Assembly (NCBI GenBank): GCA_002633025.1
Contig: NMRB01000740.1
Coordinates: forward strand, 5,393-69,392
From: Notospermus geniculatus
Taxonomy: Eukaryota; Nemertea; Pilidiophora; Heteronemertea; Lineidae
Length of the DNA stretch: 64,000 bases
Reading direction: 5' to 3'
Numbering within the stretch: position 1 is the first letter of the stretch; every line of letters begins with the position of its first letter. The notes beneath the pieces are model-generated. The model saw nothing but the letters and a program-made list of their open reading frames with translations. It ran no database searches and was not told the origin of the DNA. The position numbers were made by a program, and so were the translations under genes. Below, piece by piece: positions 46,370 to 58,977 of the stretch.

Positions 46370-47275
46370 TGTCAATAAAGGACACAATACTAAAGGTATA
46401 GGTGCAATCTACGGATGAAGGACAGAATTCAGAAGTGCATAGAGGTAAATAAGGACACAATACTATAAAGGTGCAGGTGCTCGTAATAATACAGAGCAGA
46501 ACTCTGACATACCTAGACCACCTAGGCCAATAAAGGACTACTTACACATAGGTGCACTGTCAATAAAGGACACAATACTTACACGTAGGTGCAGGTACTG
46601 TCAATAAAGGACACAATACTTACACGTAGGTGCAGGTACTCTCAATAAAGGACACAATGCTTACACGTAGGTGCAGGTACTGTCAATAAAGGACACAATA
46701 CTTACACGTAGGTGCAGGTGCTGTCAATAAAGGACACAATACTAAAGGAGCAGGTACTGTCAATAAAGGACACAATACTTACACGTACAGTACAGGTCAC
46801 AATTGACATCCTTACGGCTTCGCGTAAGTTACTCGTAAGTTACGCGTAACTTACGAGTAACTCACGGCTTTGGTTTCGCGTAACTCGCCAAAATCGCGTA
46901 CCTCGCCTCGTAAATCACTGCGTAGCTAGCGAAATTCGCGTAACTCACCTCGTAAGTTGCGCGTAACATAGCTCGTGAGTTGTTGCGTAAGTTACGAGTG
47001 ACTTACGCATAACTTACGCGAATTTAGGGATGTCAATTGTGACCTGTACTGTAGGTGCAGGTACTGTGAATAAAGGACACAATACTAAAGGTGCAGGTAC
47101 TGTCAGTAAAGGACACAATACTTACACGTAGGTGCAGGTGCTGTCAATAAAGGACACAATACTTACACGTAGATGCAGGTGCTGTCAATAAAGGACACAA
47201 TACTTACACGTAGATGCAGGTGCTGTCAATAAAGGACACAATACTAAAGGTACAGACGTGCTCATAACAATAGAG
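46370..47275 (+). repeat. Minisatellite, unit about 43 bp, interrupted by an insertion
   Basis: Units of the type GTCAATAAAGGACACAATAC TTACACGTAGGTGCAGGTACT repeat about 12-15 times, with shortened units (AATACTAAAGGTGCAGG) at several places. The array is split at a TA by the element at 46788-47051. Confidence 0.88.
46788..47051. mobile_element. 264-bp MITE inserted at TA inside the minisatellite
   Basis: Inverted ends CAGTACAGGTCACAATTGAC ATCC / GGATGTCAATTGTGACCTGT ACTG, flanked by TA on each side (46786-46787, 47052-47053); joining the flanks restores a normal minisatellite unit (CACGTAGGTGCAGG). The interior is built of self-complementary CGTAAGTTACG/ACGCGTAAC words. TA duplication suggests a Tc1/mariner-type origin (inference). 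Confidence 0.88.
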
Positions 47276-48308
47276 GAGAGTAGATGCTCATCTGTCAGTA
47301 AAATGACACAATACTGTCACTGTTCACTGTCAGCTGGACAAAAGATCTGCCTCCCCTTAAAGTTACAGGTGCTTTGTAAATAAGGTTGTTGAACTTTGTT
47401 CAGTTTCTTAAAAAGTGGTCCAGTATCAGAGTTCCTATAAAAAGTAGCTAAACCCATGAAAGGGGGTTATTGTGGAATGATGATGATGATGATATAATTT
47501 TATTAAGGAACAGATGACTATACAAGTACATATACTACAATTACAGTTATACTACAGTTATTGTGGAATGCCTATCCAAGTAAGGGGGTAATGGGGGATA
47601 GGGCATTTGAAACCAGGGGAACAAGCTTCAGTTTCCCCTACATCAGAGGAGTTGAAGGAACACGCTAACGAGCAGTATAAATGTTGATGATTTTCTTCTA
47701 GGTGATAATGGCTGAACTGAAAGTGTATGGAAGTAATGGATGTATATTTTCTGTTGTAATGGTTTAAGTTGTGAAAAGCCATTAGTGCTTACCGCTGGTT
47801 TGATTGACATTTTACTGTTGCAGGCCGGCTTTCCTCCTGTGACTCCATGTAGTATGTTAGGAAAGTAATGTACAGTCTTTTGCTGAAGTTTAAGCTGCCT
47901 ATCATCTTTCAAGTTTTGCGTACCGAATTGAGTGCACTCGGGCGCGGAGCCAGGATTTTGGGCAGAGGGGGTCAGGGCCGGTGAAGGGGGTCATTGCAGG
48001 TGGGTGCCGAAGGTGTGGGGCGTCCCCCAGAAATGTTTTTTAAAATTTTTTTACAGTGAATTGGCATGAAGAATGAGTCAATGGTAACAACCAAATGCCT
48101 TGAAATCGCGTCCTTTGTATCCCATGTGCGATATGAACTGAACAACACAAAATATATGTAAGAGGGCAATTTGAACGTTTTTCGGGAAAAAATAGAAAAG
48201 TTATTTTTGATGAAAAAAAAAATTTTTTGAATTTTTTTTTTGTTGAAAAAAACGGGGTCAGGGCCATTTTCGCGGGTCGGGCAGGGACGATCACCAGCTT
48301 TCTTTTTT

Positions 48309-48835
48309 TTATGTGGCCTTATGCTGATGTCAGGTCGACCTTGCGACGGCACCGAACAGGCAGCGGCTGACATTTTTGGTTCACCTTGCATCTGAGGCAC
48401 AACTGCATGCAACAAATCATCGGCGATGTTGTGTGACATGACTGCATTTGCGTCGCTGGCGACGGTCGGCATCAGTCGCTGATCAAAACGAATCACGAAT
48501 GGCAAGAGCAGAATGTGTTCAACTTCCACACCATGACGAATCATGGATCCATTCGCAGTCGACCTGAGTCGACTTATGATTCCCTGCTTGCAGATGCTAC
48601 CTGCTGCATCCGAGTGCAACATTTTCAACTTTGCGACCTCCATGATTTCTTCCCTTGATGCCTTTTGTTCTGTCATGGTGCAGGCAATCGCGAGTGTGAC
48701 CTGACACCAGCATTTGAACTGACTTCTTAAATGTGACACTAGAGTATCCCTACTGTGGTCTCCCATGGCTCTCTGCCAGCAAGCCGTCATCTCGCTCATT
48801 GTTCGCCTGCCAATTGCACAAGAAGTTTCCACCAC
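48309..48835 (-). CDS. Unrecognised open frame, about 176 codons
   Basis: On the minus strand an open frame runs from a GTG-type beginning at 48835 (first ATG 48801) to where it passes into an A/T-run repeat at about 48308. The protein is of mixed, natural-looking composition (MSEMTACWQRAMGDHS..., VAKLKMLHSDAAGSICKQGI, RHGVEVEHILLLPFVIRFDQ) with many internal Met and Cys but no domain I recognise. No upstream acceptor is evident. It may be the remnant of a transposon or retrogene, cut at its 3' end by repeat DNA, or a chance frame. Confidence 0.2.
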
Positions 48836-51800
48836 CGTAGGTGAAACAAGATATCGATTGTTTCAACGTTCTTCTCAAACACCTGTTGGCATGCCGTTGT
48901 AAAGGAATCTAATCAAGTGCTGGTTAAGCTCGCCCCACAGGGATTCCTATTGATAACAAACTAACAAGGATTACTCTCACGAAAGAAGCTTATTTCAAAA
49001 TCTTGTTCATTGCATCCATGTTTCTGTCGTGACAAGATTTCCTGGCGTGTAGAATGTGACGTACTCATGGTAACTGACAGCCACTCAGTATAATCATTAT
49101 TTCCCATGATTTTGTGGTTTCAATTGTTTTTTGACTGATTTCATGTTTTTGTTCTTTGTGCAATATTTTGATGGCGATTTACAAGATTTCTTCTGACGAT
49201 TCAAAGTTGATTTAATTTTGGAAGAGACTCTTGTATTCTCACAAGATGTCTTGCGCTTTTCAGGAGTTGTTTATTTTCACAAGATACCCACAACTGCGTG
49301 GGGAGTTTAATAACTTTACAAGGAAGGCAACTTTCGTTTGGTGGGATTTACGTTGCTCTTGTTCATCCTTGAAAGTGGCATGCATGTTCCCGAGGCCACA
49401 AAATATTTATTTCCTATCACGTCTTCACCAGAGCAATGATTCTTGCTTGTATTTAAGGTGTCTGTAATAATTGCACCAATCTAGAGCCAAAGAAAGCAGT
49501 CCTTTGGCGAAAACATCATGATGAGAAAAGAAGAATGCAGTCCCTAATAACTGCAATCGAAGCTCGTCATGACAGAGCTCTCAGTCACGGACGGCCGTCA
49601 GCATCCCGCGGTATCATTGATTTTATCTTCAACCACACCTGAAAAGTAGCGGTGTGCGTGATGTTGTGGTGACTTGTTCCAGGCGACTAGAAATCGAATT
49701 AGCTGCACAGAGAATGGTTAGCATTAATTTATGAAGTTGCTGATGTGAAGTATAGAGAATCATGGTGTCTGTGATGGAACTCTTGATGATGGTATTGGTT
49801 CAGGATCATCTCAACCTGGCGTGAACCCTGCACAAGATTCTGTACATTTCATGTGCATCAACTATCTCTTATCTCTGCATGAGAAGGAGACACCTGTTGC
49901 ATGAACTCGATATAAGGATGTGAATTCACGAAATACCATTTCGATTCCAGGATCTAAAATGGTCAACGGGGTGGGGGGTGAGGGGTGCTTGACTCTATAT
50001 TCAGGATTGAGTTCTAAAATGCCTGCTTTGCTCAACGCAAAGATGCAAATGCACAGCTCCGTCAAAAAGGGGAGCTAATAGTAGTGTCCCCTGGCGAATT
50101 TTGGCCTGCGACAAGGGACGAATGAAAAAATCATAGTTCCTCGTAACAGTTCTTAGACTGTCTCAATGATTCTTTGGCTCGCAGAAAAATTTTCTAAAAG
50201 TTCAAAATCTGTCCGCGACAAAACTTTAGTTGAAGTCAGTTGAAGTTATCTATATAGTCGCACCCATGTCGTACATAGTCGTACAGGATCGTAGGTCTTG
50301 GTTATGGAAGAGTAACCTCGACCAGCAACTAGCATACTGGAAAAAAAACAGGGATCCCGGTTGACGAACTTTTTTCAAGGAATGGGTGCGTGTTTTCACA
50401 GCAGTCAACCTGTGGAATCTACCACCTGGAGTGGTATTGGCAGGTCTCAAGGTCCTATTCAATACTTGAATGCCTGATTAACTACAAGGCTATTTCGGAT
50501 AGAAACCTTCCAAGCAGAAAATTCGATAAATCCTCCACTTCAAAGCTGTATTGTTCCTCAAGCTCAGTTGATAATCAGGGAATCTGCATTTGAACCCTTA
50601 TTTCATAGAAATTGTGTTGGTTGTCAATTTTAGAAATGAGTTATAAGCCCCATCCGCACGACTTAAAATGCAATGCAGCTCATTGTATCGCAGTAATTCA
50701 GTCATGACCTGATTGTGTGTAGATACCAAGTTGTACAACAAAATCAGTCAAAGTCTCCTACCACCGCAGGATGGTTGTGTCGCGATAAGTTCCATCACAT
50801 AGTGCTGCGATTGCTAATTAGGTTGTGCATGCACAAAGACCCTTTAAATATAGGTGGTTTCGAATTTTGTTGGAATGAACTTTACAGTTTCCGAATGGCA
50901 TGTTTGTCATTTCCTGTTGTCATCCCATTGTTTCCACCGGTCACAGCAACCGAACTGTAACATCCATTGTAGCGGATTACCAACATAAGACAAAACACGA
51001 GACGATCGGCCAGCTTCATCAGATCTTGTGATTCATCATCAAAGCATTCATTCCCTACGAAATGATGATTGCCTCCGTAAATGACGATAAACACATCCTG
51101 TTGCATGCGGCAGTTAGATTCCGTTTATCGTATCTGATTGAGGCAGCCGGTTTTTCCCAAGGACCGGATTGTTGTCTTCATGCATTGCAGATTGTCTCCT
51201 GTTTTGTTGCTTGGTATTTCTTGTTGTCGAGTTTAGTTTCTTTCCATTTTTGCCCTCCAGTGGCAACGATAGCATTTGTATTATGCCTAAAAAAGTAGCT
51301 GTGGTTCTGCCAGCTCTACTAACAGTACCTAGTTTTACATGAGGATGCTTTGGACCGGTCTCTCCTTGAACCAGTTGAAGCCAGCTCACTTGTAAGTGGC
51401 TTGTGCTGCCTACATGGAGACAGATCGAATGGGACCGGTTTTGAGTCAATTAAAACCTCCTTAAAATCATGTTTCCATTGTTATCAACACTTCATTCCTG
51501 ATTTATTCGTCTTTTGTTTTTCTTTGTATCAACATAATTTTCTTTTACCATCTGTGGCAAGAATGCAATCAGAATCATTCCCGAGGCGGTCAGAACACAA
51601 CCTCATCAAATTGTTTGATTTGTCCTCGAGGAAACTATTCTTTGATGTCAATTCGTTGACAAAGTGAAAGAGAGTTAAACATCCTGTTGCATGCTGCAAA
51701 CAGGTAGCGTCACGGAATCAACGTGTTTGGAGACCCACCACACCAAAGCTGCCGTGATCTTTACACGAATGCTCGTGGATTGTTCCCTCTGTGGGGGTCG

Positions 51801-53267
51801 CTAGCCACATGGCATTTTCCCATCATCTTAACTCCTGTTGTATCGATGGTGCGGGTTGTGCGGGTTACGGTGCGGGTTACTCATTAGGTATCCACTGATG
51901 CTTCGGCTGTGGGAAAGAGGATGTTTTGTAGATCCAGCGGTGCTAAGAGAGTATAAGAAGTAGAATTCAGCATCGATAGCATTTATCGTCTGCTGTTGTA
52001 GTTATGGTAACTAGTACTCTAACTGGTGGGAGGTACCACCAAAACCACGCGAGCTATTCGCTTTAAATTCAGGTTCTGCCCACCGGCAATCATACATCTA
52101 TTGGGAAGCATTGGGACTTATTTGTGTGACAAACAATTACCAACTGGTGAAAATAATGGGATGTAATTGCTGAAAATAATTCAATAACTTCATCAGCAAC
52201 ACTCTCGAAAACAACAAAGTTGATATAAAAAGCATGATTATTTGAATAAAAAGCAGACGGCATTTATGCAGATTTGCACAGAATTTATTTGATGGGAGTT
52301 TAGAATGTTTCATCAGCGCAATCAAATCTGATCGGAAAGCGTTTCTCTCGAGTAATTGGAGTATTTTTCAGTTGATTTCAAATTGTAGGTTTTCATTCCA
52401 GGAATAATCAACTTTCCTGCTGCCATCGGTGGTTTGTGGGTATAAGTTTACGGTGACAAATGTGCACAGTCGATTTTGTTTACCAGGGGTTTCTCTGATT
52501 ACAGGATTCAAGATGTGTATTGCTGAAGAAAAAAACTTGTTCCCTCTGCTGAATTAACTGGGGATCAGATGGGTTGGTCGATCTTCTGTCCTTGAACACC
52601 TAAATTGCTGACTCATCATTTGTTGCATCTTGCTATCTTAGCTCTGTTAAAGTTTGTTCAAGAAATCAAAAGCTGCTGTTTACCTGAGGGATATTCCCCT
52701 GATTTGAGATTGGTGGGAAAACCGTGAGACCTTGGCCTTGGTACCTGGAGCGATTACATGTTGGTCTAAGACATTAATTATGACATAAAAAGGATTTGAT
52801 GTTGAACTTGCTTGAAACAATAGAAGTTCAAAAATCTCAGAACACCTGGAAATTTTAACAGTTTGAAGATCTGAGGTGAGCCTACCTACCACAGGCATTT
52901 GTACCAGTTTCCCAATACAAAGTCTCCTCTTCGATATAAAACCAATTATTGCCCATTCTGTCGAATGCCTCTGAAATCCTATATCCGTTCCTGCGACATC
53001 TCGCGTGCTGCCTCAACCGTTCATACAAAGCAATTTGCCTCCAATCATTTACTTCCCCTCGATCTCCTGTTGCGGGTTACGAGGCTAGATCATCGGCTGG
53101 GGGCCAAACTCTGGTCACAGGAACATTGGCTTTAATGTGCAATGAGTGAAGTTTGGAAAGATTGACAGTACAGGGAGTGTGTTTGATGATGTGCCCAGGG
53201 TGGGTCGCTCAGAGGTACAGACTTACATACCCTGTACAGAAATTTATGTCCGGACCGAATGATGTTG

Positions 53268-53468
53268 TTGCCTACACGATCCCCTGCAACAAAAGCAGGC
53301 CTTCATCACAAGTGATCATCATTGGCCATCAGTTACTCAACATTATCACTGCTGTCCGCGACTGTTGTCAACCTGCAGAGACATACATTTTAGCTACCGG
53401 GTATTGTGTTGTAAGGCCATTACCCTTTCCTTGGTTGCGACAAGCGCCTACTTCTAGCAGGCCACATA
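53268..53468. mobile_element. Family A MITE, diverged copy
   Basis: Its interior words CAAGTGATCATCATTGGCCA TCAG, TGTCAACCTGCAGAGACATA and TTGTAAGGCCATTACCC match 6145-6340. Its ends are eroded (GATCCCCTGCAACAAAAGCA; GCCTACTTCTAGCAGG). Confidence 0.75.
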
Positions 53469-55856
53469 CATGTATGACCTGAAAAAAATTGTGACTGCTA
53501 ATGCTAATGTTTGAAAGAATATTTGACAAAAATAGCTTCTTTCCACAAAATTAGGGTAAAGTTCCAGGAACAGCAACAATGCAACAGGGAAATGGTAAAT
53601 TGTTCAGAGTTTGTAGCTGGGAATCAAGACTTTCATGGTGCTCTTTTTGTGTATTTTGCTTGAAAAAGTTAACTTTTCGTGTATGTGAAAGTATTTCATC
53701 TAATGTATTTGTTTGCCACCGGCCGTGCTATTAGGCTCTTCTCCCATCATTTGCTGAATTCCTCATCTCATACTGCTGAAGTGAGAACGAGTCCATGGTG
53801 TGTTCTTTTATTCCATGTCTTGCCAAACATGAAACGGTTAAACCACAAATACCGTTTTCGTGGCTGATAAATGCCAATCCGATCGTGCACGCAAACCTGA
53901 CTGCCTGAAGAAAGACCTCTTGGATACCTACAGCCAGTCTTCCTTCAGTAATTACAAGCTTTCTAGCGAAGCTTGTCAGTGCGACGCACGCCATCAATTA
54001 TGAATGGGTCCTTCGGCATCTAATGCTCTTCGCTTGATATAGATTTAGAATCTCATGATTGTTGTCACACCTGTCAAATACCACTTGTTGCTGCAGCGAG
54101 GGCTGAAGGTAACTTAAAAGGAATTGCGCAGTTGAATCACCGAGGGAATTTAGCCAATGAAGCCATGAATGATTGCTCACCGCTGAAGAAATTTTTTTTG
54201 TAAATGTCAATGCAGATGTCATTTCTTGTGATCTCAGGAGAATTTTGAGGGACAAACACATGCTGGGAAGGGACTTTGACCACTTTAACTGCAGAATTGT
54301 GTTTTAACCCGTTAACTGTGTAGGATGCCATGTGATGTCATTGTCTATGTGCTTTTTCACTGCAAGGACGCCATCGTAGTATTATAAACCTACTCATACC
54401 CACACTACACTTCTTTGTAATTTGGGAAATCCCCTTTCTACCATCTCCTCTGTTTAGTTGAGTTTCAGGACAATACGTGGCGCTGCAAACAGCTTCGTTT
54501 GGCCGATAACAATGCTGACAGTAGGAAAACGAGTGCGGATGTCAGAACCGTCGGGATTTAATTATGCAATAAGATGTGGTTTATGAAATATTAAACAAAA
54601 TGTTATCCTGTTGCATTGCAAAAGTTGCAAAAAATGACTAAAAAAAAGATTTCAAGTTCATTCTCAAGAATGGATATCAGGAGTGGCATAGTGTGGAGCG
54701 AGCTCAGCCTAGACATGCTCAAGATTTTGGTCTGCGATGAAACCCCGTATCTTGCTCAAGTGGGTTGATGTCTACATCACCATTCAACAGGTATTGAATA
54801 TCCCTCAAGTGAGGGATTACTGTAAGACCTTCTAGTGTTATTGGATTTGCCATGTATCTGAGATTATGGTGACTGGTATTTAACGCTAGCCTTTGGTTAC
54901 TCACTGATTGATTTCAAGGAGAGAGAATCCTTCAAAGTGAAACGCATATGTTTCTTAGAGATAATTTAAGGCGTAAGTAACTTAGTGTTAAATTTACAAT
55001 GTACTTTGATTTGTCTGAATTAATTGGAATGTTGAAGTGGTTCATGAGAAGAGTATTAAACCTATNTGGCCTTTAGTAAGACCAGGGTCAATGGTGGGTC
55101 CAGGATGGGGAGGGGGGGGGCAATGGTGATCTGGGTTAGGTTCTCCCTGAAACTTTTTTGAAATGGGTGCAACATAAGCAGTTTTCTAGGTTTCAGGTAT
55201 TGTTAGTATGTAAATGACCTTCTAAAACCTGTCAAGCCACATTTGATAAAAACTGAGCAAAGTGAGGGGTTTCCCTACAGGAAAACGTTGATCAAGATGT
55301 CAAGTTGACCAGTGGAATCAGTGTTGCTACATGAATGATTAACTCATCACTTTATCATCTAGTTGACAGGAGCAAACTCGGATGTGATGTAGTGTTTCAT
55401 CAGAGTCTTAATGAGTGTACTTGGAATGATGTAGTGTTCAGGAAGGTGTCAATGAGTCCACATTGACATTGTGCATCGTCATTTGCTGCTGAAAAAATTA
55501 TTGGGCCATAGCATCTTCTAATGCTGTAGGAACGCTGATTTTTGTTCAGGCATCCTGGGTCCACTTCAAAATCTACTCGAAATGTTAATAAGCAATGATA
55601 CACTATTGACCAGAATCTTGACTCGTGCCTCTGTGGCCCTTAATATCCCGACGTGTGCCACTGTCTTTGTCATCAAGAGATGGCTGTCAACTTTTAGTCA
55701 TTTTCCCTGGGACTCATCAGCTAGGAATTTACCATCAAGTGGGCCGAGCTTGGAGGTTTTTGTATCCAAATAAAGATTTTTTGCATCCGGTCCTTTTCAC
55801 CTCCAGCATCCAAAGGCACACCTGTGGTGATGCTGTACGAAATCAAACAGGATTAA

Positions 55857-56030
55857 CAGGGGTGGATCCAGGATTTCGGAAAAGAGGGGGGGCACTGTGC
55901 TAGAAACATTGAAATCTGCGGTGAATTTCAATGATTTGCTTCAAATTTCATAATTTCACGGTCAGTTTTACAGATTTGTTGGCCAAAAGGGGGCACATGC
56001 CGGGGGTGCCCCCCCCCGGATCTGCGCCTG
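55857..56030 (+). mobile_element. hAT-like MITE (14272 family), 5-bp duplication ATTAA
   Basis: A 174-bp element that starts CAGGGGTGGATCCAGGATTT and ends CCCGGATCTGCGCCTG. ATTAA is at 55852-55856 and 56031-56035. The interior is that of the 14272 copy. Confidence 0.87.
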
Positions 56031-56620
56031 ATTAAGGAATATTGCACAGCCACGACTACCGCTGTGCCATCAGGCACAGTTTTGTGGCAGTGCATTTCAA
56101 AAGACGAGCCAAATTATATGGCTGAGCATTATTAATCTGTGTATGCCTAGAGGCATCAACATGGCATATTGCATGGCTTACGTCTCGTCCATCATCCCAG
56201 GTCGGGTGATCGTCACCTCAGTGTCGTTAGTTCCCTAAGTCACCATTGAAGCAAAAGCTAGTGGACTATCAACCCAGCATGTAAAGAGTTAAATTACCTC
56301 CATCTAAAATCATTGGCAACATCATGATGGCCTGTTTTATGGATGAAGTTGCTGTAGAAACTTAAAAAGTACATGAAAATCCCATTGAAACCATTTGAAT
56401 TTTAGATGAAGACGTTCTTTCTTCCTGATATAGAACTCAATTCAATTTTAATCAGAGGAAATGTGCAAAGTGACATTTATGGGATTAAATTGGTATTGAC
56501 ATTTTGTCTTATTTTATCTAAATCATCTCAAACAATGCTTTTTGCTTACGAATGACATTTTCTTAAATGAAGATTTTATGTCTGGCTCATTGGTAAGTCT
56601 GGTGTTCTCATGTGTGGTCG

Positions 56621-57740
56621 CAGGGATGGATCCAGGATTTGGGAAAAGTGGGGGCACCCTGTGCTACTAAACATTGAAATCTGCGGTGAATTTCAAAGAT
56701 TTGCTCCAAATTCCAGAATTCATGGTCGATTTTGCAGATTTTTGGCCCAAAGGGGGGCATGTGTCCCCCTTCACTCTAAAAAGTGGGAACACCTTAGAAC
56801 GCCATAGGAACGATTGAAGAACAGTATTTGGTGTGCTCTGGATGTTCATCTGGTCTTTAAGTGTTCATTTTAAAATGTAGATGTTGTCTGTCTGTTAAAT
56901 TTGCGTTCTGAGGTGTGGTTGAACATATTGTGAACATCTCACTTTTGCGGTGAACGGCAAGACAACGTCAGAAAACGCTTAGGTGTTCAGTGCGCTGTTT
57001 TGGGCGTGTGCCGGTCTCTGACCACGAGGTACCCGATTTATATGGAGGCACGGCCACGGTACGGTGCGATGATTCAACAAATAAAGCCACATAAAAGTGG
57101 TCGGGTTTCATTTTTGTATAAAACACTGAATTTCTATCTGTTCTGTACTTAGTATGTATACATTTGCAAGCTTTTGGTTCTTCATTGCACAAAATATTTC
57201 TGTCCTTGACTTCAAATTGAGAAAAGCCGTTATGCGGAATTGTACTCTCTAAAGTGGGAACACCAGAATGAACAAAAACATGAACACCATTTTGTCACCT
57301 GATTTTGAGCGGCATTTTTGGAACGCTTTTTTGAAGACTTGCTTTGAACACTAATGGAACAGACAGAGAACTAAACATCTATTTGAACATTTTTATGAAC
57401 ATTTTGCTGAACACTTTTATGAACGCCACTTTGTCACCTAAATTGGAACACCTATTTTTGAACATATAATTGAACACGCTTTTGAACATTTTGAGGTGTT
57501 CTATAAATGTTCCAAAAATAGGTGTTCCAATTTAGGTGACAAAGTGGCGTTCATAAAAGTGTTCAGCAAAATGTTCATAAAAATGTTCAAATAGATGTTC
57601 TCTGTCTGTTCCATTAGTGTTCAAAGCAAGTGTTCAAAAAAGCGTTCCAAAAATGCCGTTCCAAATCAGGTGACAAAATGGTGTTCATATTTTTGTTCAT
57701 TCTGGTGTTCCCACTTTTTAGAGTGTTGGATCCGCGCCTG
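56621..57740 (+). mobile_element. hAT-like MITE (14272 family) split by a 950-bp insertion
   Basis: The left part 56621-56774 (CAGGGATGGATCCAGGATTT ... GGGGGGCATGTGTCCCCC) and the right end 57725-57740 (TTGGATCCGCGCCTG) belong to one copy. The DNA between starts CACTCTAAAAAGTGGGAAC and ends with its inverse, with TT on both sides. The outer copy shows no clear 5-bp duplication. Confidence 0.7.
57245..57724. repeat. 480-bp nearly perfect hairpin of GAAC/GTTC words
   Basis: Arms of about 220 bp (CTCTAAAGTGGGAACACCAG, ... CACTTTGTCACCTAAATTGG, AACACCTATTTTTGAACAT) pair almost base for base with 57500-57724 around a loop of about 40 bp. The inside is built of GAACA / TGTTC words at short spacing. 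A related start (CACTCTAAAAAGTGGGAACA) is at 56775. Confidence 0.85.
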
Positions 57741-57789
57741 GGGCTATTGCGAACTTGGAATATCTTGGAGAAAGGTCAAAATCCTGAGC

Positions 57790-58240
57790 TTCTTGGCCTT
57801 CCATGCCACGTACCATCCGCGTACCACATGCAGCATCATGCGTATAGGTCTACCGGCCTCATATCTTCCGCACATGTCGCGCGGCGTCTTGGAAGGCACG
57901 CACAGTGAAAACATAATGTCATTCGTGCATGGTGTGTGGAGGTCACGCGGAAAAGATGTGCCTGTACCATACGCAATCAAGTGTAGTATGCCTTCCGCAT
58001 ACCTTCCGTGGACGTCAAGCAGAGGGTATGCTTCAGTTCATTGCATATGGTACAGGTGCGTCACGCGTCACTTCTGGGTGACGTCTGCCCAACACGGGCA
58101 AATGATGTTACCTCTTCATTACGTACCTTCCATGACAGCGTGCGACGTCCGTGAAAGATACGAGGACGGTATGTGCAAGACGCTGCATGTGGTACGCGGA
58201 TGGTGCACGGCGCAGAAGGGAGGTCAATTGTGCAACATAC
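57790..58240. mobile_element. 450-bp palindromic GC-richer element
   Basis: CCACGTACCATCCGCGTACC ACATGCAGC near 57805-57833 is inverted at about 58180-58215 (GCTGCATGTGGTACGCGGAT GGTGC). Inner words CTTCCGCACATGTCGCG and GGTCACGCGGAAAAGATGTG also pair. Related to 40585-40880. Confidence 0.65.
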
Positions 58241-58977
58241 TGCTCCATGTCAATTAGAGGACATGTGACCTCGGCCATAAAGACGAAAGAACTACACCTC
58301 AAACATGTGTTGAATGCACTTTAATATCATTTGATGTTACCTGTTGAGGTCATTCAATTTGCCACTGTAATCCAGTAGACCAGTACTCCCTCAGGACCTG
58401 ATATCCATATCCTTACCATAAAAGGCCGAGATTTATGACCTATAAAGGCAATTAAATCCTCTCAACTGACTGACTCCTTGATTTGTTTTTCAACAATACA
58501 CACGACTACAGCATGTGCTTATTGCACTTACAGGCTAGGGTCACCGTCCATTCCACCTTAAATTTGCCATGGTTCTCTGTACATTTGTGATCTACATGTA
58601 CCGGTGATTTCGGCAACATGGGCCACGCTCCTGGTTTAATGTCACAATATATTTTCTGGTATTGCCTCGTAAAACAACAGGAGTGGTAATTTGCTATAGC
58701 CAACAGAAAGAGGTAGAGATGCTAAATCATTTGGATGTCTGGACGCCCACCATCAGCAACTAGCACAGCAACAGGCTAGCCCTGGCTATAGGCTATGTGG
58801 AGAAACCAGGTGATATCGTGAGGTGGCTCGGCACAGGATGACAAAGCTTCTTACTCGTTTGACAAACAGTTTCATATTATATTTGATCAATTTAGCATCA
58901 GAAGAAATCTGTAACTTTAAGAGGTCACAGGCCCAGTCTATGATTGACTCTGACCAGTATGCCTACAGAGGCTCAAC

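Noticed and set aside
57595-58257. 220-codon plus-strand frame
   Set aside because: It runs through the end of a long hairpin and a palindromic element with no protein-like conservation.
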